64,000 bases of DNA from Prochlorococcus sp. scB245a_520K10 (GTDB lineage: Bacteria; Cyanobacteriota; Cyanobacteriia; PCC-6307; Cyanobiaceae), in assembly GCA_000634515.1 (NCBI GenBank), contig JFNU01000004.1, forward strand, positions 1-64,000. Reading direction: 5' to 3'. A program made the translations under genes and the position numbers. This document shows positions 38,184-47,655 of the stretch, one piece after another. Each line of letters opens with the position of its first letter. The first letter of the stretch is position 1. Below the pieces are notes generated by a model, which saw nothing but the letters and a program-made list of their open reading frames with translations, did not search any database and was not told the origin of the DNA.

Positions 38184-39386
38184 TTATTTTTTAAATTTAT
38201 AGTTTATTTTTTCTGTACTGGTATTTTTGTTTTTAACAATCCACTTTTCAGGTTTTTCATGTTTAGGCCAACTTTGAGAAAATTTTTTTAATAAATTTAA
38301 TGAATTTTCAATATTTTTATGATTTGTAAGTTCTCTAAATTCAACAATTATTTTAATTTTATTTCCCCATAATTTGTCTGCTATTTTTGAAATATTGAAT
38401 TTATTAATTGGGATATTTTCTTTCATAATGAAATCATTTAATCTAGATTCAATGACTTCTGGGAAAACAATTTCTCCTCCTGAACTAAAAGCTTTATCAC
38501 TTCTTCCAAGAAAGTTTAAATATAAAGAATTATTAATTTGATTAATTTCACCTAAATCACCGGTTTGCCACCACCCATTTTTATTTTTGAAATTTTCAGT
38601 TTTTGAAGAGTCTATTATTTCGATTCCAATTCTGGCTGATTTTATCTCAATTAATCCTTGTGCGTTAATTCTAATTTTTGTATCAGGTAGTATTTCTCCA
38701 ACATTTTGAAAACCCATTAAGAATTCTTTTGGTTTTAAACTCGTAACCATTGCTGCTGTTTCAGTTGAGCCGTAACAAGGTGCTAATTTTATCTTTTCTT
38801 CTATACATTGTTCTGCAGTTTCTCTTGAAATTGAAGCTCCACCTACCCAAATTAGATCAAAAATTTTTAGCCAATTAATACCATCTTTTTCAGCTAAAAG
38901 TCTTTTTAATTGGGTAGGGACTAGTGACGTTATCAAGTGTTTGTTGTTTTTTTTAGATTGAATTGTAAAAAGTAAAATTTCTCTAGTATTTTTTATTAAA
39001 GAGGGAGAAATATTAACATAATTACATCCCCAACTTTGACTTCTAAAAATTGGCATTAATCCACTTATATGGTTAAGGGGCAAAGTGTTAAAAATTAAGC
39101 AGTTTTGTAATTCAAATCCTTGCTCTTTAAGCCATTGGCCTGAAGTAGCGGCAGATAATTTAAGATTATCTAAATGATGAATACATTTTCTAGGCTTACC
39201 ACTGCTCCCACTGCTGTTTAAGATAATTGCTGGTCCATTTTCAGTAATTGAATCTAATTCATCTTCATCTTCATAAAATTTGTTTTTTACATAAATAATT
39301 TTATTCTCTCTAATTTTTTCATTAATTTTCTCTACAGATTGAGTTTCATTATTTTCAACTTCAATAGTATGAATTTTATTTTTCAT
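38184..39386 (-). CDS. menE: o-Succinylbenzoate-CoA ligase
   Basis: About 400 residues of the ANL adenylate-forming superfamily. The AMP-binding motif is SSGSSGKPRK, then YGSTETAAMVTS and QTGDLGE. It activates o-succinylbenzoate for naphthoate ring formation. Two ATG starts are possible: 39398 and 39386. The second overlaps the menC stop as ATGA with a GGGATC purine stretch upstream, so it is chosen; the first adds four residues. Divergent from family norms by its AT-driven Lys/Asn richness and shorter length. Confidence 0.88.
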   Translation of the reverse strand: MKNKIHTIEVENNETQSVEKINEKIRENKIIYVKNKFYEDEDELDSITENGPAIILNSSGSSGKPRKCIHHLDNLKLSAATSGQWLKEQGFELQNCLIFNTLPLNHISGLMPIFRSQSWGCNYVNISPSLIKNTREILLFTIQSKKNNKHLITSLVPTQLKRLLAEKDGINWLKIFDLIWVGGASISRETAEQCIEEKIKLAPCYGSTETAAMVTSLKPKEFLMGFQNVGEILPDTKIRINAQGLIEIKSARIGIEIIDSSKTENFKNKNGWWQTGDLGEINQINNSLYLNFLGRSDKAFSSGGEIVFPEVIESRLNDFIMKENIPINKFNISKIADKLWGNKIKIIVEFRELTNHKNIENSLNLLKKFSQSWPKHEKPEKWIVKNKNTSTEKINYKFKK

Positions 39387-40348
39387 AGTTGATCCCATAT
39401 CTTTTGTGCTTCATTTAAAAATAGAAACGAATTAGGGAATTTATTCATTGCTAAACCAGGAACTTTCGGAGTTGGTCCTTGTAATTGTAGAGAAGATAAA
39501 TGATAAAGCCATCTCTTCCCTATTCCAGTTTCAAATGAGGAACTTATAGATATTAAAGCTTTTTTATTTTCTAATTCTCTTAAAAGCTTAACTGGATTAT
39601 TTTCTTGAGAAGGCCTTCGAATTTGCCAACCCTTCCACTCATCAATCAAATTTGGGAATTTTAAAAGTGATTCGTCTAAAGCTATTGGGATTTTTTTGTT
39701 GAGTTCTTTCAGTCCTTCAATATCATCAACACAGAGAGGTTGTTCTAACCAATCTATATTTTTGTTATCTTTTAAAATATCAGCCCATCTATTAGCTATC
39801 TTTCTACCCCAAGAACCATTAGCATCTATTCTTAACTTAATATTATTGCCTATTTGGCTTAAAATTTCTTCTAAATTTGCTTCTTCCTCATTATTATTTT
39901 TTAAAGCTACCTTCCACTTTATGGTTAATGATTTTCCAATATTAGATCGAGTTTTTTTAATTTCATTTAGCTCTGAAATCACATTTTCAGAATTTAAAAG
40001 TATGGCTGTTTTATCAATTTCATCAAAGTAATAGTTTTCTTTAAAAATTATTTTTCCATTTATCTCAGCTAATGCAGAATTTATTGCAGATTGAATGCAT
40101 GGGTGAAAAATATTTATTTGCTCAGATAAATTAAATACTTCTACATTCTCAGGGATCATATTTAGTTGTTTTGCACATTTTTTAAAGTCTTGTTCTTGAA
40201 GTGGTGAAACTTCTCCAAACCCAATTTTTTTATCATTACTTGATAATTTAATTATCCAACCCAATTTTGTAAGGTAAGTGGTTTTAGAATTTTCTACTTT
40301 TGTGGATAACTTAAAGCTATAAGATTTTTTTTTAAATATTAATTTCAT
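39383..40348 (-). CDS. menC: o-Succinylbenzoate synthase
   Basis: 321 residues of the enolase superfamily. MenC dehydrates SHCHC to o-succinylbenzoate. The acid/base lysine block LTIKWKVAL, the metal ligand IRIDANGSW..., DWLEQPL (with Asp/Glu ligands) and ALDES are visible. The menA stop and the menC start overlap by 4 bp (ATGA), and menC is likewise coupled to menE, giving the order menA-menC-menE. Confidence 0.92.
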   Translation of the reverse strand: MKLIFKKKSYSFKLSTKVENSKTTYLTKLGWIIKLSSNDKKIGFGEVSPLQEQDFKKCAKQLNMIPENVEVFNLSEQINIFHPCIQSAINSALAEINGKIIFKENYYFDEIDKTAILLNSENVISELNEIKKTRSNIGKSLTIKWKVALKNNNEEEANLEEILSQIGNNIKLRIDANGSWGRKIANRWADILKDNKNIDWLEQPLCVDDIEGLKELNKKIPIALDESLLKFPNLIDEWKGWQIRRPSQENNPVKLLRELENKKALISISSSFETGIGKRWLYHLSSLQLQGPTPKVPGLAMNKFPNSFLFLNEAQKIWDQL

Positions 40349-41262
40349 TTATTAAGCAAGTAATTAAATATTAATCCTGTGATTAAGCCAAATCCATTAA
40401 GAGTTTGAAATTTTATTGCGATGAATTTGCAATTCTTTATTGCTGAAGGTTTGTTATATGAGGAGTGTAATAAATTTATCAGTCTTATTGCTTGAGGAAA
40501 ACTAATTAAATAGATGATACAAAAAACTGGAATAAATCCAGAAATTATAGTGAAAAGTTGGAAAATATATATTGTAAAAATTATCCAAGGCACAAGTTGA
40601 GAACCTTTTTTTGCTCCTAAGCGAACTAAAGGTGAATTTTTCCCATGCTTTTTATCTTCAATTATTTGATGAAAATGAGAACAAAATAATACTAATGTTG
40701 TTGCTAATGAAGGTCCTGAACCAAGTAATAATGAAACTTTCCAAGGAATATTTTCGAAATAAATATTATAGGGATTTAATGCAATTAAGACTGCAGAGTA
40801 AGTAAAAGGTCCAAATGCAAGCCAGCATAATGGTTCTCCTAATCCTTGATAGCCAAATCTAAAAGGAGGACCTTGGTATAAATATCCTAATAAGCAGCAA
40901 GCTGCCACCAAAATCAAAATGTTCGCGCTTGTTGATAATGAAATAATTGAAATTATTAATAAACCAATAACTAAAGATGTATATGCAATAAATGAAATTA
41001 TTTTTTTATTTTTTATAAGGTTTACAATTGAATGGAATTTAAATTCATCGATTCCTGTGTCTGCGTCGAATAAATCATTAGTTAGATTTTCCCAAAGTAA
41101 TATCAAAATTGCAGCTACCGTAAATGAAATCAAATTATATATTTTTACTTTTTCATATTGATTTAGTAGATAAGCCCCTGTAATAAAAACAGGAAGTATT
41201 GCAACAGAATAAAGAGGCCATTTTATTGCTTGTTTCCATAATTTTTTTTTATTTTCATCCAT
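40345..41262 (-). CDS. menA: 1,4-dihydroxy-2-naphthoate phytyltransferase
   Basis: 305 residues with eight or nine hydrophobic segments of the UbiA prenyltransferase family. The aspartate-rich motif is LTNDLFDADTGIDE (about 61-74, NDxxDxxxD) and the second is near HFHQIIEDKKHGK. In cyanobacteria MenA attaches phytyl to DHNA to make the PSI phylloquinone precursor. It heads the menA-menC-menE run. Confidence 0.93.
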   Translation of the reverse strand: MDENKKKLWKQAIKWPLYSVAILPVFITGAYLLNQYEKVKIYNLISFTVAAILILLWENLTNDLFDADTGIDEFKFHSIVNLIKNKKIISFIAYTSLVIGLLIISIISLSTSANILILVAACCLLGYLYQGPPFRFGYQGLGEPLCWLAFGPFTYSAVLIALNPYNIYFENIPWKVSLLLGSGPSLATTLVLFCSHFHQIIEDKKHGKNSPLVRLGAKKGSQLVPWIIFTIYIFQLFTIISGFIPVFCIIYLISFPQAIRLINLLHSSYNKPSAIKNCKFIAIKFQTLNGFGLITGLIFNYLLNK

Positions 41263-41363
41263 TTTTAATTAACAAACAATATTCAATCATTATTAAATGA
41301 AGTTTATAAATTGAGTTACATTTTTTACTTTATTGCATGATTTTTAGTTATTTTCAATAAGTA

Positions 41364-42776
41364 ATGAAAAATGATTTAAAATTTACAGATTTTTTAATAG
41401 ATGTATTTTCCTCTTTCGATAAGAAAGTGGAAAATTCTGGATTAGTAAGTATTTGTGTTGAGATTCCTTGTATTGATTTATTTCAAGTATATAAGTTGTT
41501 TATAAATAAATATCAGTTTTCTTCATTTTGGGAGGAATCTGATGCCATGTCATACATTGCTTTCGAGAAATGTAAATATGTCACTTTGGATGGTCCAAAA
41601 AGATTTGAGGTCGCAAAAGAGTTTAATTCTGAGAATTTTAAAAATTTAATTAACTTAACTAATGAATCAAATAATTATGCACTTTCAAAAATAATTTATT
41701 TATTTTCTTTTTCTGAAAATTTGAATAATAAGAATTCCTCTTCAGATGTTCCTAGTTTGGAAGCTGTCTTACCAAAAATATTAATTATTAAAAGTGATAA
41801 TAATTGCTGGTTAAGAATCAATGGTCATGTTGAAGGTAAATCATCATTAAGAACATTAATTGAAGAAATATGGGCAATTAGAAATCAAGTTATTAATTCT
41901 GGCTCAGAATTAATAAAATCATCTACATTAAAAACTGGTCTTGATTTTCCTATTATTGATGACTTTTTAAACTCCTTAGAAACTTCTAATACCAATTTGA
42001 AAAAAGTAGTAAATAGAGGAATTCAATTAGTAGAGAAAGGTATCCTCGAAAAGATAGTTTTAGCGAATAGGATTAAAATAAAACTTAAAAATAAATTAGA
42101 TGTAGTAGAAATTTTAAAAAGATTAAAAAAGAATCAACCAAATACATGCAGATACGTTTGGAAAAGGAATGGTAAGGATATTTTGTTTGGAGCATCTCCA
42201 GAAAAATTATTTTCTTTTACTAAACCTAATTTAACTTTGGAAGCTCTTGCTGGAACTATCTCAACTAATTCAAATTTCAAGAAACTCCTAAAAAGTACTA
42301 AAGACTTAAAGGAACATAATTATGTAATACAGTATTTAATAAAATGTTTAGAAGTTTCAAAAATAACAAACTTTAAAAAAAGTGATATCAAGGTAAATTC
42401 ATTTGGAGATATTTCTCATTTGCAAACACTCATTTTCTCTAAAGTTGAAAATATATGCCCTTTTGAATTGCTTAAAAACCTACATCCATCTCCGGCTGTT
42501 TGTGGATACCCAAAAAAAACAGCATTGGATTGGATAAATACTCTTGAGTCTTTTCCTAGAGGAAATTATGCTTCTCCAATGGGTTGGGTTGATGCATCAG
42601 GTAATTCTTCATTTCTTTTAGCAATTAGAGGCGCAAGATATATTGAAGAAAATATTGAATTTACTGCCGGTTCAGGCATAGTTTCAGGTTCTGTTTTAGA
42701 CAGAGAAATAGATGAGATTAAATTAAAATTTGAATCTATAGTAAAACAAATATTTTTCGCGAAAAATCCTAGATAA
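41364..42776 (+). CDS. menF: Isochorismate synthase
   Basis: 470 residues of the chorismate-binding family. The C-terminal catalytic half (about 210-465) has [35 protein letters not shown], and the closing [27 protein letters not shown]. It converts chorismate to isochorismate for phylloquinone. It is divergent from menA across 101 bp. Its 3' end overlaps gshB (opposite strand) by 8 bp. Confidence 0.93.
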   Translation: MKNDLKFTDFLIDVFSSFDKKVENSGLVSICVEIPCIDLFQVYKLFINKYQFSSFWEESDAMSYIAFEKCKYVTLDGPKRFEVAKEFNSENFKNLINLTNESNNYALSKIIYLFSFSENLNNKNSSSDVPSLEAVLPKILIIKSDNNCWLRINGHVEGKSSLRTLIEEIWAIRNQVINSGSELIKSSTLKTGLDFPIIDDFLNSLETSNTNLKKVVNRGIQLVEKGILEKIVLANRIKIKLKNKLDVVEILKRLKKNQPNTCRYVWKRNGKDILFGASPEKLFSFTKPNLTLEALAGTISTNSNFKKLLKSTKDLKEHNYVIQYLIKCLEVSKITNFKKSDIKVNSFGDISHLQTLIFSKVENICPFELLKNLHPSPAVCGYPKKTALDWINTLESFPRGNYASPMGWVDASGNSSFLLAIRGARYIEENIEFTAGSGIVSGSVLDREIDEIKLKFESIVKQIFFAKNPR

Positions 42777-43692
42777 TTTCGACTAATTTTTCAATAACTT
42801 CCTCTGAAACATTCTTATTGGATAAATTTTCTATTTCTCTTAAACCCGTTGGACTGGTTACATTAATCTCGCTAAGCATTCCATTTATTACATCAATACC
42901 CACAAAAAATAAACCTTCATCTTTGAGGTGTTGAGATAACTCTGAGCAGATATTTTTTTCTTTTTCTGTTAATAATGTTGGTTCAGCCTTCCCACCCATC
43001 GCTAAATTACTCCTAAAATCTCCTCTTTGAGGAATCCTATTTATAGATCCAATTGCTTCACCATTTACGATAATTATTCTTTTATCACCCTCTATGACTT
43101 CAGGAATAAATTTTTGCATCATAACGGGTAATTCTTCTTGAGAAGTGATTAATTCAATGATTGATTTAATTCCTGGAGAATTTTTATTAATCCTTATAAC
43201 ACCTTGACCACCTTTTCCTCCAAGAGGTTTTATTACTACTTCATTGTTTATATTTGCAAAATTAATTAGATCTTTTACCTTACTCGCAACTATCGTAGGT
43301 GCCATTAAGTGGCTGTATCTCAAAGCACCTAGTTTTTCATTCCATGCTCTTAACGATGAAGGTTTGTTGATTACTTTTACTCCTTTTCTTTCGGCAACTT
43401 CTAAAAGATGGGTCGCATATAAATAAGCCTCATTTACAGGAGGATCTTTTCTCATCCAAATGCAATTAAATTTGGTGAGAGGTATGCAATCACTCTCTTT
43501 GAAAGAAATCCACGGATTTACTTCAACTTTTACTGAAGATGCCCATACTTCATCACCTCTAGCTTCAAGGTCTTGAGGAGTGCAACTCCATATTTCAATA
43601 TTTTTTTTTGATGATGCTTGCATTAAAGCAGCAGATGAATCTTTTAAGGGATTTATATTTTTTATTGGATCTATTACGAATAGAAATTTCAT
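42769..43692 (-). CDS. gshB: Glutathione synthetase
   Basis: 307 residues of the ATP-grasp fold. GshB joins gamma-glutamylcysteine and glycine. The ATP-binding block [17 protein letters not shown] and the family motifs [19 protein letters not shown] and [13 protein letters not shown] are all present. It lies 5 bp after the glutaredoxin gene on the same strand, pairing glutathione synthesis with a user of it. Confidence 0.97.
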   Translation of the reverse strand: MKFLFVIDPIKNINPLKDSSAALMQASSKKNIEIWSCTPQDLEARGDEVWASSVKVEVNPWISFKESDCIPLTKFNCIWMRKDPPVNEAYLYATHLLEVAERKGVKVINKPSSLRAWNEKLGALRYSHLMAPTIVASKVKDLINFANINNEVVIKPLGGKGGQGVIRINKNSPGIKSIIELITSQEELPVMMQKFIPEVIEGDKRIIIVNGEAIGSINRIPQRGDFRSNLAMGGKAEPTLLTEKEKNICSELSQHLKDEGLFFVGIDVINGMLSEINVTSPTGLREIENLSNKNVSEEVIEKLVEII

Positions 43693-43697
43693 AAGAT

Positions 43698-43952
43698 CTA
43701 GTTTAATAATGCGTCTAATTTATTTTCATTTTCTAATGTGTAGAGATCATCGCAGCCTCCGATACCCTCATTATCTATAAATATTTGTGGTAATGTTCTT
43801 CTACCATCAGCTCTTTCCGTCATCAATTCTCTGGCATCTTGATCGCCATCTATTTTATATTCTGTAAAATTTATATTTTTTTTCTTGAGTAAAGATTTTG
43901 CTCGAATACAAAATGGGCAATATTGCCAAGTATAAATTTCAACTTTGGACAT
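43698..43952 (-). CDS. grxC: Glutaredoxin (Grx3 type)
   Basis: 84 residues with the dithiol active site CPFC (Cys12 and Cys15), the [17 protein letters not shown] motif (cis-proline and GSH-binding) and a typical thioredoxin-fold length. It is upstream of and probably co-transcribed with gshB, and divergent from prfB across 76 bp. Confidence 0.96.
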   Translation of the reverse strand: MSKVEIYTWQYCPFCIRAKSLLKKKNINFTEYKIDGDQDARELMTERADGRRTLPQIFIDNEGIGGCDDLYTLENENKLDALLN

Positions 43953-44028
43953 TTTTTTAAAATAATACTTAGTTTATACTATTAAACAAAAGTGCTTGTT
44001 AGATTATAAATAACGATTAAATTCTATT

Positions 44029-45151
44029 TTGATAGATATTACAGATTTCAAAAAAGATCTTTCGGAACTAACAGAGCGCCTGGGTAATGCTCAGGATTGT
44101 CTTTGACGTTCCAAGATTAAAAGCGAAAAGGAGAGAGTTAGAGCAAATTTCTGCTCAGCCTGAATTTTGGGAGAATCAGGATGAAGCAAAAAAACAAATG
44201 TTAATCCTCGATGATGTCAAAGCGCAACTCGAATTGTTAGATAAATGGAAAACTTTTCTTTCTGATGCTAATGCCTCTCTTGAGCTTTATTATTTAGAAC
44301 CTGAAGAGGAAATGATTTTGGAATCCCAGCAGGGCTTAGAGAAATTAAGAGATAATTTAGATAAATGGGAATTTGAAAGATTGTTATGTGGTGAATACGA
44401 TAAGGAGGGAGCAGTAGTTTCTATTAATGCAGGTGCCGGTGGAACAGATGCACAGGATTGGGTAGAGATTTTATTGAGAATGTATTCAAGATGGGCCGAT
44501 AATAATCAAATGAGCCTTACCATCAATGAATTATCTCAAGGAGAAGAAGCGGGTATTAAAAGTGTAACCTTTGAAATTGAAGGAAAATATGCATATGGCT
44601 ATCTACAACATGAAAAAGGAACTCATAGATTAGTAAGAATCTCTCCTTTCAATGCTAATGGCAAAAGGCAAACCAGCTTTGCTGGGGTAGAGGTCATGCC
44701 AAAATTAGATGAGAATATTTCACTTAACATACCTGAAAAAGATTTAGAAATTACAACTAGTAGATCCGGTGGAGCTGGAGGCCAAAATGTTAACAAAGTA
44801 GAAACAGCAGTAAGAATTGTTCATTTGCCTACTGGTATTTCAGTAAGATGCACTCAAGAAAGATCTCAATTACAAAATAAAGAAAAAGCTATGTTACTTC
44901 TTAAGTCTAAACTACTAGTGATTGCTAAAGAACAACGAGCTGCAGAAGTCGCTGATATTAAAGGTGATATTGTGGAAGCTGCATGGGGCAATCAAATAAG
45001 AAATTATGTTTTCCATCCCTATCAAATGGTAAAAGATCTTAGGACTATGAAGGAGACTAACGACTTAGATAGTGTTTTAGATGGTGGACTTGAACCATTT
45101 ATTCATGAATTATTACGCATGAATATTTCTTCTAACGAATCTAATGAATAA
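44029..45151 (+). CDS. prfB: Peptide chain release factor 2 with programmed +1 frameshift
   Basis: The protein (about 373 residues) is encoded in two frames. A 25-codon leader from TTG 44029 runs ...GNAQDCL and stops at TGA 44104-44106; a +1 shift at CTT gives [14 protein letters not shown] and the rest of RF2. The open frame starting ATG 44087 is a fragment of the second frame and not the true start. RF2 hallmarks are the GGQ loop ([13 protein letters not shown]) and the SPF stop-recognition tripeptide (RISPFNANG). RF2 recognises TGA and TAA, so the in-frame TGA makes synthesis self-limiting. Confidence 0.95.
44093..44107 (+). promoter_or_regulatory. prfB programmed frameshift site
   Basis: The sequence AGGATTGTCTTTGAC contains the canonical slip CTT-TGA-C (44101-44107) with a short AGGA purine element (44093-44096) just upstream, corresponding to the Shine-Dalgarno-like stimulator in other prfB genes, but weaker than the usual AGGGGG. 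The TGA stop in the leader frame is recognised by RF2 itself. Confidence 0.93.
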
Positions 45152-45154
45152 CTA

Positions 45155-45337
45155 ATGGACAATAAAAACGAAAATTTAGAAAAAAAAGTTGCTCCTCCAA
45201 GCTTTATAAAGCTTGCCATGAGAAATATGGTAAGGAAGAGTTCAAAAAGTATTTCACATTTTTCAATAACATTTCTAGTTTTAATTGGGATATTAATACT
45301 TGTGGCAACAATAGGTAAGCCCAATATTCCTGTATAA
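45155..45337 (+). CDS. DUF3285-like small membrane protein
   Basis: 60 residues with an N-terminal basic/hydrophilic part (to about residue 35) and one transmembrane segment at about 36-54 (SITFLVLIGILILVATIG). It belongs to the DUF3285 family of short cyanobacterial proteins; its function is unknown. It follows prfB by 3 bp and precedes ybeY by 6 bp, suggesting one transcript. The N-terminal block APPSFIKLAMRNMVRK is the conserved part. Confidence 0.87.
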   Translation: MDNKNENLEKKVAPPSFIKLAMRNMVRKSSKSISHFSITFLVLIGILILVATIGKPNIPV

Positions 45338-45343
45338 GAATTA

Positions 45344-45883
45344 ATGAAAGAAAAAATTGTTTCTGAAATAAATTTAGAGTTGGTTTTTCAATGTAATGAT
45401 TTTTCTCAATTATCAAATAAGTTTAAAGAAACTAAAACAAAGCTTATATTTGAATCTATTTTTTGGGAGAAAGTTTTTTTATCTTGGATAAATACAATAT
45501 TAAAAAAAGACGATTATGAATTACCAAATTTTATTGTTGAAAAAAGATCTTTTTCATTAGGCTTTCAGATAATATCTAATCAAGAAATTGCTTCTATGAA
45601 CAAGAAGTGGATGCAAAAAAATGGTCCAACTGATGTTCTATCTTTCCCAATCATTTCTGATGAATCTCTAAATAATTTAGATCATATAGAGTTGGGAGAT
45701 ATATTTATATCATTAGAGATGGCACTTGAGCAATCATATCAATATAAAAATTCTCTCTATAGAGAGATTCTCTGGTTGGCTAGTCATGGATTTTTACATC
45801 TTTTGGGATGGGAACATAATAATGATCTTGATTTAGAAAATATGTTAAATTTTCAGGAATATTTAATTACCAGATTAGATTAA
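45344..45883 (+). CDS. ybeY: Endoribonuclease YbeY
   Basis: 179 residues. The zinc motif [11 protein letters not shown] (H-x3-H-x5-H) near residues 148-158 and the block [11 protein letters not shown] are diagnostic. YbeY takes part in 16S rRNA 3' maturation and ribosome quality control. Its N-terminal 45 residues are longer than E. coli YbeY, as in other picocyanobacteria. It precedes dgkA by 6 bp. Confidence 0.96.
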   Translation: MKEKIVSEINLELVFQCNDFSQLSNKFKETKTKLIFESIFWEKVFLSWINTILKKDDYELPNFIVEKRSFSLGFQIISNQEIASMNKKWMQKNGPTDVLSFPIISDESLNNLDHIELGDIFISLEMALEQSYQYKNSLYREILWLASHGFLHLLGWEHNNDLDLENMLNFQEYLITRLD

Positions 45884-45889
45884 AAATCT

Positions 45890-46300
45890 ATGGAAAAAAA
45901 AATAAAATCTATACAAAATAGAAAAGAATCTTACAAAACTTCTAGTAATTTATTATTAAGTTTTAAGTATGCTTTCAGTGGAATTAGTTACGTATTAAGA
46001 ACTTCAAGAAATTTTAAAATTCAATTAATTTTTACATTTGCAAGTTTAGTGATTGGTTTTTTACTGAAAATTAGTCTAAGTAATTATGTAATTTTGATTG
46101 CCACAATTCTGTCTGTTTTAATATTAGAAATATTAAACACATCTATTGAATCAATAGTTGATTTAGTCGTGAAAAAAGAATTTAGTAGTTTGGCTAAAAT
46201 TTCAAAAGATACTTCTGCAGGAGCAGTATTATTAGCTTCCATTAATTCTGTTATTATTGCTGTATATATCTTTGTTCCTAGAATAAAGTTGTTATTCTAA
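45890..46300 (+). CDS. dgkA: Diacylglycerol kinase (DgkA-type)
   Basis: 136 residues with three transmembrane segments and the prokaryotic DgkA motif EILNTSIESIVDLV (conserved glutamate and aspartate). It phosphorylates diacylglycerol or, in some Gram-positive bacteria, undecaprenol; which applies here is uncertain. The N-terminal 25 residues are hydrophilic. The ybeY-dgkA pairing is common in bacteria. It precedes trpG by 12 bp. Confidence 0.93.
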   Translation: MEKKIKSIQNRKESYKTSSNLLLSFKYAFSGISYVLRTSRNFKIQLIFTFASLVIGFLLKISLSNYVILIATILSVLILEILNTSIESIVDLVVKKEFSSLAKISKDTSAGAVLLASINSVIIAVYIFVPRIKLLF

Positions 46301-46312
46301 ATCCAAATAAGT

Positions 46313-46909
46313 ATGTTTCTTGTTATTGATAATTACGATAGTTTTACTTATAACCTTGTTCAATATTTAGGAGAACTTTCAGTTGAGCATGAAATAACCA
46401 AAGAATTAATTGTTAAAAGAAATGATGAAATTACTTTAGAAGAAATTATCAAACTAAATCCTAATGGCATCGTATTATCTCCAGGTCCAGGCAATCCAGA
46501 TCAATCTGGAATTTGTCTGCCAATATTAAAAAAATTATCTAAAAATATTCCTATCTTGGGAGTTTGTTTAGGACATCAAGCTTTGGCCCAAGCTTTTGGA
46601 GGTAAGGTTGTAGTCGGGAAAGAACTTATGCATGGTAAGACATCCAAAATATTTCATAATCAAAAAGGATTGTTTAAAGATATTGAGTCTCCATTTGTGG
46701 CGACTAGATACCATAGTCTTATAGTTGATTCAATTTCCTTACCATCTTGTTTCGAGATAACTGCGACTTTAGAAGACTCAACTATTATGGCTATCTCTCA
46801 CAAGGAATATAAACATTTACATGGGGTACAGTTTCATCCTGAAAGTGTATTGACACAATTTGGTCATAAATTAATTAGTAATTTTCTAAAAATGGCTATA
46901 CAAAAGTAA
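46313..46909 (+). CDS. trpG: Anthranilate/aminodeoxychorismate synthase glutaminase subunit
   Basis: 198 residues of class I glutamine amidotransferase. The nucleophile is Cys in GVCLGHQALA (near residue 82) and the His/Glu pair is in HGVQFHPESVLT. TrpG supplies ammonia for anthranilate synthesis and often doubles as PabA for folate. It is in a run after dgkA, 12 bp apart, and precedes the MBL-like gene. Confidence 0.94.
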   Translation: MFLVIDNYDSFTYNLVQYLGELSVEHEITKELIVKRNDEITLEEIIKLNPNGIVLSPGPGNPDQSGICLPILKKLSKNIPILGVCLGHQALAQAFGGKVVVGKELMHGKTSKIFHNQKGLFKDIESPFVATRYHSLIVDSISLPSCFEITATLEDSTIMAISHKEYKHLHGVQFHPESVLTQFGHKLISNFLKMAIQK

Positions 46910-46929
46910 AATACAAAAAAATTAATATT

Positions 46930-47655
46930 ATGATTTCTCAAATTAAAAACATTTTCTTTTTTATATTATTTAGCTCTTTTTTACCTACCTCATTATTGGC
47001 TAGGAATTTAGTAATAAAAAGTTTGGGACATAGTAGTTTTCTAATTAATAGTGAAGAAAAATCGATCCTTATAAATCCCTTTAAACCAATAGGTTGTGCT
47101 AGTAATTTAAAGGAGCCAAAAGAAGTTAACGTAGATTTTATTTTGGCTAGTTCTAGGCTTCCAGATGAAGGATATAACCCTAATGATCAATTAATGTTTG
47201 TTGAGCCAGGAATTTATCAATTTGAGGATATTTTATTAAATGGAATTTCTGTACCTCATGACAGAGTAGATGGAAGAAGATTTGGGATGGCAACTGTTTG
47301 GATTTGGGAGCAGAATGATCTTAAAATTGTTCATATGGGAGGAGCTGCTGGTGATATTGATATTAATAGTGAAATTATTTTGTCCCGCCCAGATATCTTA
47401 TTCATTTCAATTGGAGGAGGAATAAAATCTTACGATGGGGAAGAAGCCTCAAGAATAGTTAAGATCTTAAAACCTAATGTAGTTATTCCTGTACACTTTG
47501 AACGTGGCAAAAAAATTAATAAAGAATGTGATTTTTCAAATGCTGATTTATTTATCGAAAATATGAAAGATTTTAAAGTAAGGTATGTTGGAAAAGATTT
47601 TAAAATAAAGCCTAAAAGAATTGATCAAAATACAATTTATATTTTCGGTAATTAA
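46930..47655 (+). CDS. Exported metallo-beta-lactamase-fold protein with altered metal site
   Basis: 241 residues with an N-terminal signal peptide-like hydrophobic stretch (8-23, ending LLARN) followed by an UlaG-like MBL fold: LGHSSFLIN (His34), VPHDRVDGRRFG (His110), IVHMGGAAGD (His135) and VIPVHFERG (His189). The usual HxHxDH motif is absent; the corresponding loop reads ILASSRLPDEGYN. So it may not be a canonical two-zinc hydrolase. Function is unknown. Its stop overlaps hisC by 4 bp on the other strand. Confidence 0.84.
   Translation: MISQIKNIFFFILFSSFLPTSLLARNLVIKSLGHSSFLINSEEKSILINPFKPIGCASNLKEPKEVNVDFILASSRLPDEGYNPNDQLMFVEPGIYQFEDILLNGISVPHDRVDGRRFGMATVWIWEQNDLKIVHMGGAAGDIDINSEIILSRPDILFISIGGGIKSYDGEEASRIVKILKPNVVIPVHFERGKKINKECDFSNADLFIENMKDFKVRYVGKDFKIKPKRIDQNTIYIFGN

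Noticed and set aside
44087-45151. Open frame with ATG at 44087 as the start of prfB
   Set aside because: It is the second frame of the frameshifted gene; the conserved RF2 leader lies in the first frame from 44029.
45198-45215. Perfect 18-bp palindrome CAAGCTTTATAAAGCTTG within the DUF3285 gene
   Set aside because: It is entirely coding (PSFIKLAM) and about one such palindrome is expected by chance in an AT-rich 64-kb window, so I do not call it an operator.
45752-45767. Perfect 16-bp palindrome TCTCTCTATAGAGAGA inside ybeY
   Set aside because: Lies in the conserved coding sequence and is within the chance expectation for this base composition.
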